A stretch of DNA of 5,208 nt from an uncultured Mycoplasmatota bacterium (GCA_947087145.1 CAMUBM010000064.1:1-5208); one strand, 5' to 3'. Counted from the first letter of the stretch, positions 1 through 5,031 are shown. Numbers and translations: made by a program. Notes: generated by a model not told the origin, from the sequence alone.

Positions 1-2318
1 TATTCTTTTATGTATTCACTATGTTTCACTAACATATTTTTACAATACTCTGCTAAATAAATACTATGGTTCTCAAAAGAAGGCAAATATTCTAAAGCAA
101 GCAAAACCAAATGATAACGATCCACTTTATTTAACACACGCATATCAAAAGGCGTTGTAATACTTCCTTCTTCATTGTACCCACGAACATGCAAATTCTT
201 ATTTTCTCTTCGATAAGTTAATTCATGAATTAAGTTAGGATATCCATGAAAAGCAAATACGATAGGTTTTTCTTTAGTAAAAATCAGATCATAATCATGA
301 TCGCTCAAACCATGCGGATGGATAGAAGCAGATTGCAACTTCATTAAATCTACTACATTGACAAAACGAATATGTATTTCTGGTAAATATTCTCTTAAAA
401 TACGTACAGCAGCAAGTCCTTCAAGTGTTGGCATATTTCCACAAGTAGCTATAACTAAATCTGGTTCCACTCCTCGGTCATTACTTGCAAATCCCCAAAT
501 GCCAATTCCTTTCGCACAATGCATTTCTGCTTCTTTTGGAGTAAGCCACTGAGGAGTGGGATGTTTACTTGCAACAATGACATTCACATAATTTTTAGTT
601 TGCAATACATGATGCACACAAGATAACAAAGTATTCGCATCAGGTGGCAAATAGGCACGAACAATATTGGCTTTCTTTGTCAAAATGTGATTTAAAAAAC
701 CAGGATCTTGATGAGTATAACCATTATGATCTTGTTGCCATACATGACTCGTTAAGATTAAATTAAGAGAAGCAATATCTTTACGCCAAGAAACCTCTCC
801 AGCCATTTTAAGCCACTTTGCATGTTGACTTACCATCGAATCAACCACTCGAATAAATGCCTCATAGCTATGTAAAAAACCGTGTCTACCCGTTAACAAA
901 TATCCCTCTAACCAGCCCTCACAAGCATGTTCTGACAAATACGAGTCAAGTACGACTCCATCCTCTGCTAAAAACTCATCAGCTGGAAGAACTCTTTCAT
1001 TCCATTTTCTATCCGTTACATCAAACACATGATTTAAACGATTGGATAAGGCCTCGTCTGGTCCAAAAATACGGAAATTATGTTTCTCTGCATTCTGAGC
1101 AACAACATCTTTAATAAATCGCCCCAATTCTGTCATATCTTGGGCAAGTACTTCTCCAGGTCTACTAACATTCACACCATACTCTTTAAAATCTGGTAAA
1201 GTAAGAGGAATTAACAAAGAGCCACCATTGGCATTTGGATTAGACCCCATGCGTTGAAAACTAACAGGAGCCAAGGCTTTCAACTCTTTTTTTAATTTAC
1301 CATCTTTCGTAAACAATTCATCAGGACGGTAACTTCTAAGCCACTCTTCTAAACGTTTTAAACTTTCAGGATGATTGCTTGTAACTTCGATAGGTATTTG
1401 ATGGGCCCGAAAACTATCTTCAATTTTCTTTCCATCGATTTCTTTTGGTCCCGTCCATCCCTTTGGAGTACGTAAAACAATCATGGGCCACATAGGTCGT
1501 GTCGCATCATTTTTCTTACGGGCAGATCCTTGAATTTCTTTAATTTTTTCAATACAAAGGTCCATCACAGTTGCCATATCTTCATGCATTTTAAAGGCTT
1601 CTTTCCCACTAACATAAAAAGGTTCCCAACCACAGCCTCGTAAGTAAGCATCCAACTCCACATCACTAATACGAGAAAGAACTGTTGGGTTAGCAATTTT
1701 ATAACCATTCAAATGCAAAATAGGTAAAACCGCCCCATCTGTAATAGGATTTAAAAACTTATTAGAATGCCAACTAGTAGCTAATGGCCCTGTCTCTGCT
1801 TCCCCATCTCCGATCACACAAGCTGCAATTAAACTAGGATTATCAAACACAGCACCAAAAGCATGTGAAAGACTATAGCCAAGTTCTCCTCCTTCATTAA
1901 TAGAACCAGGTGTTTCAGGAGTAGCATGAGAACCTATTCCTCCAGGAAAACTAAATTGTTTACAAAGTTTACGTAACCCCTCTGTATCTTCTGTAATTTC
2001 TGGATAAAACTCACTATAACTTCCTTCCAAATACGTATTAGATACAAGCGCTTGGCCTCCATGTCCAGGACCACAAACATAAATCATATTTAAATTGTAT
2101 TTTTTTATAACACGGTTCAAATGAACATAAACAAAATTTTGTCCTGGTACAGTTCCCCAGTGTCCTACCAACTTTGATTTGATATCGGAAAAAGTAAGTT
2201 CTCTTTCCAAAAGTGGATTATCTTTTAAATACAACTGCGCAACACTTAAATAATTGGCAGCCCGAAAATAAGCATCTATTTTTTTTACACTTGCATCTGT
2301 TAACGTTTTTCCTTGCAT
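1..2318 (-). CDS. xfp: Phosphoketolase (xylulose-5-P / fructose-6-P), C-terminus cut by window edge
   Basis: Thiamine-diphosphate enzyme of the cytoplasm that splits xylulose 5-phosphate (and in many members fructose 6-phosphate) with inorganic phosphate into acetyl phosphate plus glyceraldehyde 3-phosphate (or erythrose 4-phosphate). It is the key step of heterolactic and bifid-type sugar catabolism. The frame is open for 772 codons without a stop; family members are about 790-825 residues, so only roughly the last 15-20 residues are missing. Signatures seen: GHWGT (52-56), GPGHGG (83-88), EGGELGY (142-148), the TPP-binding GDGEAETG (170-177), LHLNGYKIANP (201-211), RAHQ (304-307), GPDE (419-422) and DHNG (H531). 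The five histidines conserved in the family appear present (H53, H86, H131, H306, H531). The order fits the N-terminal, central and C-terminal phosphoketolase domains. The ATG at 2318 has AGGG 8 nt upstream. I see no frameshift or internal stop. Whether it prefers xylulose-5-P or accepts both substrates cannot be read from sequence. Confidence 0.98.
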   Translation of the reverse strand, partial: MQGKTLTDASVKKIDAYFRAANYLSVAQLYLKDNPLLERELTFSDIKSKLVGHWGTVPGQNFVYVHLNRVIKKYNLNMIYVCGPGHGGQALVSNTYLEGSYSEFYPEITEDTEGLRKLCKQFSFPGGIGSHATPETPGSINEGGELGYSLSHAFGAVFDNPSLIAACVIGDGEAETGPLATSWHSNKFLNPITDGAVLPILHLNGYKIANPTVLSRISDVELDAYLRGCGWEPFYVSGKEAFKMHEDMATVMDLCIEKIKEIQGSARKKNDATRPMWPMIVLRTPKGWTGPKEIDGKKIEDSFRAHQIPIEVTSNHPESLKRLEEWLRSYRPDELFTKDGKLKKELKALAPVSFQRMGSNPNANGGSLLIPLTLPDFKEYGVNVSRPGEVLAQDMTELGRFIKDVVAQNAEKHNFRIFGPDEALSNRLNHVFDVTDRKWNERVLPADEFLAEDGVVLDSYLSEHACEGWLEGYLLTGRHGFLHSYEAFIRVVDSMVSQHAKWLKMAGEVSWRKDIASLNLILTSHVWQQDHNGYTHQDPGFLNHILTKKANIVRAYLPPDANTLLSCVHHVLQTKNYVNVIVASKHPTPQWLTPKEAEMHCAKGIGIWGFASNDRGVEPDLVIATCGNMPTLEGLAAVRILREYLPEIHIRFVNVVDLMKLQSASIHPHGLSDHDYDLIFTKEKPIVFAFHGYPNLIHELTYRRENKNLHVRGYNEEGSITTPFDMRVLNKVDRYHLVLLALEYLPSFENHSIYLAEYCKNMLVKHSEYIKE

Positions 2319-2341
2319 ATTATCAACCCTATTCTGCTACC

Positions 2342-2350
2342 ATCATACCA
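2342..2350 (-). promoter_or_regulatory. Candidate extended -10 promoter of the phosphoketolase gene
   Basis: On the minus strand TGG-TATGAT forms an extended -10 element (TGn plus 5 of 6 matches to TATAAT). No good -35 hexamer lies 16-18 bp upstream, where the strand is T-rich. Transcription would start near 2335, leaving a leader of about 17 nt that contains the AGGG ribosome binding site at 2327-2330. I saw no clear catabolite-response (cre) element near it. Inferred from sequence only. Confidence 0.4.
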
Positions 2351-2411
2351 TACCAAAGAGCAAAAAGAAAGAACGGAATAAACGACGATTTTAGACTTTT
2401 TAAGAGAAAAT

Positions 2412-2435
2412 AAAAAAAGAGAATTAATCTCTTCT
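2412..2435 (-). terminator. Weak terminator-like hairpin upstream of the phosphoketolase gene
   Basis: Read on the minus strand, AAGAGA and TCTCTT pair around a 5-nt TTAAT loop and run directly into seven T's. The stem is only about 6 bp (8 with a G-U pair) and has little GC, so it would be weak. It could stop transcripts arriving from the 105-residue gene some 430 bp upstream and insulate the phosphoketolase promoter. Confidence 0.25.
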
Positions 2436-2612
2436 AAACAAATCTGTATCCCATCAATAAAATTCTTTTGTTCAAATACGTTCTCATGAAATAACGTAAA
2501 AAGAAAACAATCTGTCCACTCAAAAGTCAACACATGTACTCGATACAACGACTTGACATTGCTTTTAAGTTGAAATCCTTATATCCTTCTTTTCAAAAGA
2601 ACTTCCTAATCA

Positions 2613-2633
2613 ACAAAAAAATCTTTTTTTTGT
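2613..2633. repeat. Perfect A/T-tract inverted repeat (9-bp arms, 3-nt loop)
   Basis: ACAAAAAAA, then TCT, then TTTTTTTGT. The arms are exactly complementary but hold only one G-C pair, so the hairpin would be unstable in RNA. It could mark a spacer, a bent-DNA tract or slippage of homopolymers. It is not attached to any gene. Confidence 0.5.
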
Positions 2634-2725
2634 AAATCTTCTAAATGGGTAGAACTAAAAATTACTTTTATAAGCAACATAAGTGATTTTATTTTTCAAA
2701 TTTAACTACATCAACACCTCAATAT

Positions 2726-2881
2726 ATGAAAAAATTATATTTACATACAATACAAAATGATTACAAGTACTTTATTCAAAAACCATCTCGCTTTACTATA
2801 AACTATGTAAAAATACATTTCGATATTTATAGACGCGGAGAAGAAAAATCACTTCATTTTTGCGATTATTTTGTTCTATAA
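2726..2881 (+). pseudogene. 51-codon open frame, possible relic of an MvaI-like endonuclease C-terminus
   Basis: An ATG-to-TAA frame of 51 codons with no ribosome binding site in front of it, so translation is doubtful. Residues 29-41 (KIHFDIYRRGEEK) resemble residues 213-227 of the endonuclease encoded at 3323-4084 (RINFKISVYREGERK): the shared pattern is I-x-F-x-I followed by YRxGExK, with a small gap. The downstream THDHGT motif of the intact gene is absent, and the frame ends 10 residues later. Its last 16 bases overlap the 3' end of the minus-strand gene at 2866-3183. It may be a leftover of a duplicated or replaced endonuclease gene, or chance in AT-rich DNA. The evidence is thin. Confidence 0.2.
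2844..2872 (-). terminator. Weak hairpin at the end of the 105-residue gene
   Basis: On the minus strand AATCGC can pair with GTGATT (one mismatch) around a 9-nt loop, followed by TTTCTTCT. It begins at the stop codon of the gene ending at 2866, the expected place for a terminator, but the stem is short and imperfect. Confidence 0.25.
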
Positions 2882-3183
2882 GGATGCGTAACTTTTTGAG
2901 CAGTAAAATACATTTGACTTTTACAATAAGATGCGAACATTTCTTGATAAAGTTTTATTCTTTCATTTATTTGCTCTTCTGAAATGGAAACATTTCTTTT
3001 TGATAATTCTTTTACTACTTCTTGGATAGACATTTTACTTCCTAAACAAGCACAAATCAATTTGTCTACGGGTGCCAAATTTAAGTTTTCATAATTTCCA
3101 TTATCAAAAACACCACCTTGAATAAAATTATTGTCTAAAGAAAGTATACCAGTATCTAAGCTTGGAGCATATTTTTCCTTCAT
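2866..3183 (-). CDS. Small protein with a probable PqqD/RRE-like winged-helix domain
   Basis: 105 residues, no signal peptide or membrane segment. I do not recognise it as a named protein. Residues about 9-93 have the layout of PqqD-type peptide chaperones (RiPP recognition elements): a short beta-rich N-terminus (TGILSLDNN), an LNL turn (34-36), a helix ending in LGSK (37-50; the family usually has a D-G there), then SIQEVVKEL (52-60) and a final long helix (about 68-90). In the family such domains bind leader peptides for radical-SAM or other maturases, either free-standing or fused to the enzyme. No maturase or precursor peptide is visible here, so it could be an orphan, a truncated N-terminal domain of a radical SAM protein, or a DNA-binding wHTH. 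C44xC46 and C87 are present but form no known metal motif. AAGAGGTG lies 7 nt before the ATG, a strong support for expression. It is transcribed away from the endonuclease gene across a 139-bp gap. Confidence 0.75.
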   Translation of the reverse strand: MKEKYAPSLDTGILSLDNNFIQGGVFDNGNYENLNLAPVDKLICACLGSKMSIQEVVKELSKRNVSISEEQINERIKLYQEMFASYCKSQMYFTAQKVTHPYRTK

Positions 3184-3190
3184 ATTTTTT

Positions 3191-3234
3191 CACCTCTTGC
3201 CTCTCTATTCTAAACTTTTTTATTAAAAATGCAA
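3191..3234 (-). promoter_or_regulatory. Promoter and strong RBS of the 105-residue gene
   Basis: On the minus strand TTGCAT (3229-3234), a 16-bp spacer and TAGAAT (3207-3212, 5 of 6 matches) give a plausible housekeeping promoter with a start near 3200. The transcript would carry the AAGAGGTG ribosome binding site (3191-3198) almost at its 5' end. The -35 match is poor. Confidence 0.45.
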
Positions 3235-3270
3235 CAAAAAATAAAAAAAACTTTATTCCGACAAAATCTC

Positions 3271-3284
3271 CTCTTTAAAAAGAG
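3271..3284. promoter_or_regulatory. Inverted repeat between the two divergent genes, operator candidate
   Basis: CTCTTT-AA-AAAGAG, 6-bp arms around 2 bp, lies midway between the divergent starts at 3183 and 3323. Its position would let one regulator control both genes, as controller proteins do in restriction-modification loci, but no controller gene is present in the window. No T-run follows, so it is not a terminator. Confidence 0.3.
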
Positions 3285-3310
3285 TACGATAGCCACTAAA
3301 TTCAAAAAAG

Positions 3311-3316
3311 AAAGGA
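3311..3316 (+). promoter_or_regulatory. Ribosome binding site of the endonuclease gene
   Basis: AAAGGA ends 6 nt before the ATG at 3323 and fixes that start. I find no convincing promoter on this strand: TACGAT (3285-3290) could be a -10 but has no -35 partner at the right distance, so expression may be low or need an activator. Confidence 0.7.
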
Positions 3317-3322
3317 CAACAT

Positions 3323-4084
3323 ATGAAAACAGAAATAGAAGAATGGATAGCATTGGAAAAATTAAACAATGAATTTAAAAGAATAAGAAAAATGGGTTAT
3401 GTGAAATCTTCAAGAAATGGTTTCACTGGAATAGGAAAAACATTTGAAGATTTAATTGGGAAAAAAGAAGATGCTTTAGAAAATCCCGATTACCTTGGAA
3501 TTGAAATAAAAACCAAAGTAGGGTATTCAAAAGGATATATCACACTTTTTAATGCAGCACCTAAAGGACCGAGCAATTTTGAAGCCCGAAGAATTTCACA
3601 ATTATATGGATATCCTGATAGATATGCAACAGAATACAAGGTATTAGCAGTATCTGTACTAGGAAATTTACCCACATTAGTTGCAAATCGTTTTTTATTT
3701 AAACTGCAGATAGATTATGAAAAACAAAAAATAGGTTTACTTATTACAGATAAAAATGGCATATTTTTAGAAAAAGAAAGTTATTGGGATTTTAAAATAG
3801 TAAAAGAAAAATTAGAAAGAAAACTAAAGTACTTGGCTTTAATAAAAGCTTGGCCTAATCGAATAAAAGAAACACAATATTATAAGTACTATGCCATTTA
3901 TTTCTTTAAGTTGAAAGGCTTTAAAGAATTTTTAAGTTTAATAGAACAAGGGAAAATTCGAATAAATTTTAAAATAAGTGTTTATAGAGAAGGCGAACGC
4001 AAAGGTGATACACATGATCATGGAACAAGTTTTGAAATACAAGAAGAAAATTTACAGAAACTTTTTTGGAACATAAAACTTTAA
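3323..4084 (+). CDS. MvaI/BcnI-family type II restriction endonuclease (MutH-like nuclease fold)
   Basis: 253 residues, close to the roughly 240-250 of MvaI and BcnI, monomeric MutH-related enzymes that cut CC^WGG and CC^SGG. Family motifs seen: TGIGKTFEDL (35-44), the PD-(D/E)xK core P55-D56 ... I60-E61-I62-K63-T64, ITLF (73-76), YWDF (154-157), KLKYLALI (167-174), YYKYY (186-190) and the C-terminal THDHGTSF (230-237). All expected acidic and lysine active-site residues are present, so it looks catalytically intact. Exact specificity cannot be read from sequence. No DNA methyltransferase or controller gene lies beside it: neighbours are an RRE-like gene (divergent) and tRNA genes (convergent). 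It is visibly more AT-rich than the phosphoketolase gene (13 of 60 G/C at 3781-3840 against 25 of 60 at 1801-1860), consistent with horizontal acquisition. Alternatives are an orphan (solitary) endonuclease with host methylation encoded elsewhere, or a MutH-like nicking or modification-dependent nuclease. Confidence 0.9.
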   Translation: MKTEIEEWIALEKLNNEFKRIRKMGYVKSSRNGFTGIGKTFEDLIGKKEDALENPDYLGIEIKTKVGYSKGYITLFNAAPKGPSNFEARRISQLYGYPDRYATEYKVLAVSVLGNLPTLVANRFLFKLQIDYEKQKIGLLITDKNGIFLEKESYWDFKIVKEKLERKLKYLALIKAWPNRIKETQYYKYYAIYFFKLKGFKEFLSLIEQGKIRINFKISVYREGERKGDTHDHGTSFEIQEENLQKLFWNIKL

Positions 4085-4105
4085 TTGATCAATGGTAAAA
4101 ACAAG

Positions 4106-4140
4106 AAAAAAGCCATTCATTAAAGAATGACTTTTTTTAT
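4106..4140. terminator. Bidirectional terminator between the endonuclease gene and tRNA-Pro
   Basis: GCCATTC and GAATGAC pair (one C-A mismatch) around ATTAAA, with an A-run before and seven T's after the stem. Read in either direction it is a stem followed by U's, so it serves both the endonuclease gene (stop at 4084) and the convergent tRNA-Pro gene (3' end at 4149). Confidence 0.8.
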
Positions 4141-4148
4141 TTCATAAA

Positions 4149-4225
4149 TGGTCGGAAAGACAGGATTTGAACCTGCAACCCCTACATCCCAAATGTAGTG
4201 CTCTACCAAGTTGAGCCACTTTCCG
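4149..4225 (-). tRNA. tRNA-Pro (anticodon UGG)
   Basis: 77 nt including encoded CCA. The acceptor stem CGGAAAG/CTTTCCG is fully paired with discriminator A. D stem GCTC/GAGC, anticodon stem CTACA/TGTAG around loop TTTGGGA (anticodon at 4189-4191), T stem GCAGG/CCTGT with loop TTCAAAT. It reads proline CCN codons. It lies 53 bp downstream of tRNA-Arg, with its own candidate promoter in between. Confidence 0.97.
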
Positions 4226-4236
4226 TTGTCTAATAT

Positions 4237-4245
4237 ATTATAGCA
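4237..4245 (-). promoter_or_regulatory. Extended -10 promoter of tRNA-Pro
   Basis: TGC-TATAAT on the minus strand is a perfect extended -10. No good -35 hexamer is found 16-18 bp upstream. The predicted start near 4230 leaves only about 5 nt before the mature 5' end, typical of short tRNA leaders. It would allow tRNA-Pro to be expressed apart from tRNA-Arg. Confidence 0.6.
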
Positions 4246-4278
4246 CACTCATAAAAAAATGCTACACCAAATTTAAAA

Positions 4279-4355
4279 TGGTGCACCCAAAGGGAGTCGA
4301 ACCCCTAACCTCTAGATCCGTAGTCTAGCGCTCTATCCAATTGAGCTATGGGTGC
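4279..4355 (-). tRNA. tRNA-Arg (anticodon ACG)
   Basis: 77 nt including encoded CCA. Acceptor stem GCACCCA/TGGGTGC with discriminator A, D stem GCTC/GAGC, anticodon stem CTAGA/TCTAG around loop CTACGGA (anticodon at 4319-4321), T arm with loop TTCGACT. The A at position 34 is expected to be converted to inosine by TadA so that CGU, CGC and CGA are read. Confidence 0.97.
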
Positions 4356-4375
4356 AAACTTCAAAATGCAATACC

Positions 4376-4404
4376 ATTATAGTATAGACATTTTGAAAAA
4401 TCAA
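4376..4404 (-). promoter_or_regulatory. Strong housekeeping promoter of tRNA-Arg
   Basis: TTGATT (4399-4404), a 17-bp spacer and a perfect TATAAT (4376-4381) on the minus strand, the best sigma-A-type promoter in the window. The start would fall near 4369, giving a leader of about 14 nt before the tRNA. Confidence 0.8.
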
Positions 4405-4458
4405 GCCATTTTCCACCAAAATCCCTTTATAATCTTTTAAACTTACGTTTTTTTAAAT

Positions 4459-4686
4459 TTATTCTTCTTCATTTTTATCCAAATACTCTTGCATGGCCCA
4501 AATGGCCTTTTTTTCTTCTTGAAGTTGTTCTATTTCTTGAATGGGTATTTCATCAATAAATAAAACACCATTATGATATTTAACTACTAATTTATGTTGC
4601 TTTCTTTTTAAAACTACAATTTCTAATATCTCTCCTTCTTCTAACAGAATTGTCGTTTTTTTATTTGTTTCTTTAATTTGTTTCAT
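4459..4686 (-). CDS. 75-residue protein of unknown function, second gene of the regulator operon
   Basis: Not recognised. Residues 1-11 are a charged lead. Residues about 12-44 alternate hydrophobic and polar (TILL, ILEIVVLKR, KLVVKYH, VLFIDEI), which suggests a small sheet of about four strands. Residues 47-75 look like an acidic amphipathic helix (IQEIEQLQEEKK ... DKNEEE). No signal peptide, membrane span or cysteine. The start ATG directly follows the TAA of the upstream regulator gene (no base between), and AAAGGG inside that gene's end sits 8 nt before it, so the two are translationally coupled and probably act together. The weak resemblance of residues 19-50 to CsrA strands is not enough to assign it. 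I see no terminator after the stop; the next feature downstream is the tRNA-Arg promoter, 54 bp away. Confidence 0.85.
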   Translation of the reverse strand: MKQIKETNKKTTILLEEGEILEIVVLKRKQHKLVVKYHNGVLFIDEIPIQEIEQLQEEKKAIWAMQEYLDKNEEE

Positions 4687-4926
4687 TTAGTCTTCCCTTT
4701 CTATATGATCAAATACTTGGTCATCAAAGAAATCTTTTAGTTGAATATCTAACCCCTCACAAATACGAATAATAGTAAGTAATTTTGGATTTCTAGATTG
4801 ACCATCAATCAAACTTTGAAAAGTACTTTGTGTCACATAACACATAGAGGCAAGTTTGTTAATTGTAACATCTTTTTCTTCACAAATTCTTAAAATTCTA
4901 TAGGATACTGCTTTTGATAATTTCAT
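4687..4926 (-). CDS. Small Cro/CI-type (XRE) helix-turn-helix regulator
   Basis: 79 residues forming essentially one HTH_3 domain: KAVSYRILRICEEK (helix 1), INKLASMC (22-29, helix 2), a turn, and QSTFQSLIDG (33-42, recognition helix), then NPKLLTIIRICEGLDIQLKDFF, the standard helices 4-5. It lacks a separate effector domain and ends in an acidic tail. Such proteins bind DNA as dimers and usually repress their own promoter. An in-frame GTG at 4935 would add three residues, but it lies inside the ribosome binding site AGGTGAT (4931-4937), which is spaced 6 nt from the ATG at 4926, so I take the ATG. It is first gene of a two-gene operon with the 75-residue protein. The upstream region has an extended -10 promoter, an 18-bp dyad and tandem Spo0A-like boxes. 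The target genes are unknown. Confidence 0.93.
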   Translation of the reverse strand: MKLSKAVSYRILRICEEKDVTINKLASMCYVTQSTFQSLIDGQSRNPKLLTIIRICEGLDIQLKDFFDDQVFDHIERED

Positions 4927-4930
4927 ATGA

Positions 4931-4937
4931 ATCACCT
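4931..4937 (-). promoter_or_regulatory. RBS that fixes the start of the XRE regulator
   Basis: AGGTGAT lies 6 nt before the ATG at 4926. The upstream in-frame GTG (4933-4935) is part of this sequence and therefore cannot use it. Confidence 0.8.
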
Positions 4938-4945
4938 ACTTTTTA

Positions 4946-4954
4946 AGTATACCA
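4946..4954 (-). promoter_or_regulatory. Proximal extended -10 promoter of the regulator operon
   Basis: TGG-TATACT on the minus strand is an extended -10 (5 of 6 matches to TATAAT) with no good -35. The start would be near 4939, putting the ribosome binding site at the very 5' end of the transcript. The 18-bp dyad lies where the -35 region would be, so a bound repressor would block it. Confidence 0.5.
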
Positions 4955-4972
4955 ACGAAAGTACAAAACTTA

Positions 4973-4990
4973 TTAACGACACATCGTTAA
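4973..4990. promoter_or_regulatory. 18-bp perfect dyad, likely operator of the XRE regulator
   Basis: TTAACGA-CACA-TCGTTAA, 7-bp arms around 4 bp. Size and symmetry suit a Cro/CI-type dimer. The site starts about 22 bp upstream of the proximal -10 and covers its -35 region, which suggests autoregulation. No T-run follows, so it is not a terminator. Confidence 0.6.
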
Positions 4991-5031
4991 CAATTTTCGA
5001 ATAAAATCGTCATAAAACTTTAGATAATCGT

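Larger units (their letters stand above)
2351..2725. other. AT-rich intergenic region with no supported gene
   Basis: About 375 bp in which neither strand has a convincing start with a ribosome binding site. Short open stretches occur on both strands but have no family signature and are broken by stops. The notable structures are the weak hairpin at 2412-2435 and a perfect 9-bp A/T inverted repeat with a 3-nt loop at 2613-2633. A TTGACA at 2553-2558 (plus) has no properly spaced -10 partner. The region may be decayed coding sequence, but I cannot prove it. Confidence 0.6.

Noticed and set aside
358..552. 64-codon open frame on the plus strand
   Set aside because: Lies antisense inside the phosphoketolase gene, no RBS or family features.
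857..1114. 85-codon open frame on the plus strand
   Set aside because: Antisense shadow of the phosphoketolase gene, low-complexity His/Leu-rich translation.
2213..2413. 66-codon open frame on the plus strand
   Set aside because: Mostly antisense to the phosphoketolase start and its promoter, no RBS, ends in low-complexity sequence.
2300..2548. 82-codon frame on the minus strand starting at TTG
   Set aside because: Runs across the phosphoketolase promoter, RBS and start in another frame, its TTG start has no RBS, and its C-terminal half is clearly read from non-coding T-rich sequence. A relic in its first 45 residues cannot be excluded.
2553..2584. TTGACA plus TTATAT as a plus-strand promoter
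   Set aside because: The spacer would be 20 bp and no supported gene follows closely.
3490..3675. 61-codon frame on the minus strand
   Set aside because: Antisense to the catalytic region of the endonuclease gene.
4260..4281. Hairpin CACCA/TGGTG after tRNA-Arg followed by a T-run, as a terminator
   Set aside because: The stem is only 5 bp with a 9-nt loop, uses the tRNA's own CCA end, and five bases separate it from the T-run.
4441..4458. AAAC-TTAC-GTTT dyad after the 75-residue gene as its terminator
   Set aside because: A 4-bp stem, and the T-run is on the opposite strand.
4459..4686. CsrA-like reading of the 75-residue protein
   Set aside because: EIVVL and an I-x-I-x-E-I stretch recall CsrA strands, but the CsrA N-terminal strand (LxLxRKxGE) and the conserved RNA-binding arginines are not present.
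4687..4935. GTG at 4935 as start of the XRE regulator
   Set aside because: It lies within the AGGTGAT ribosome binding site that serves the ATG at 4926.
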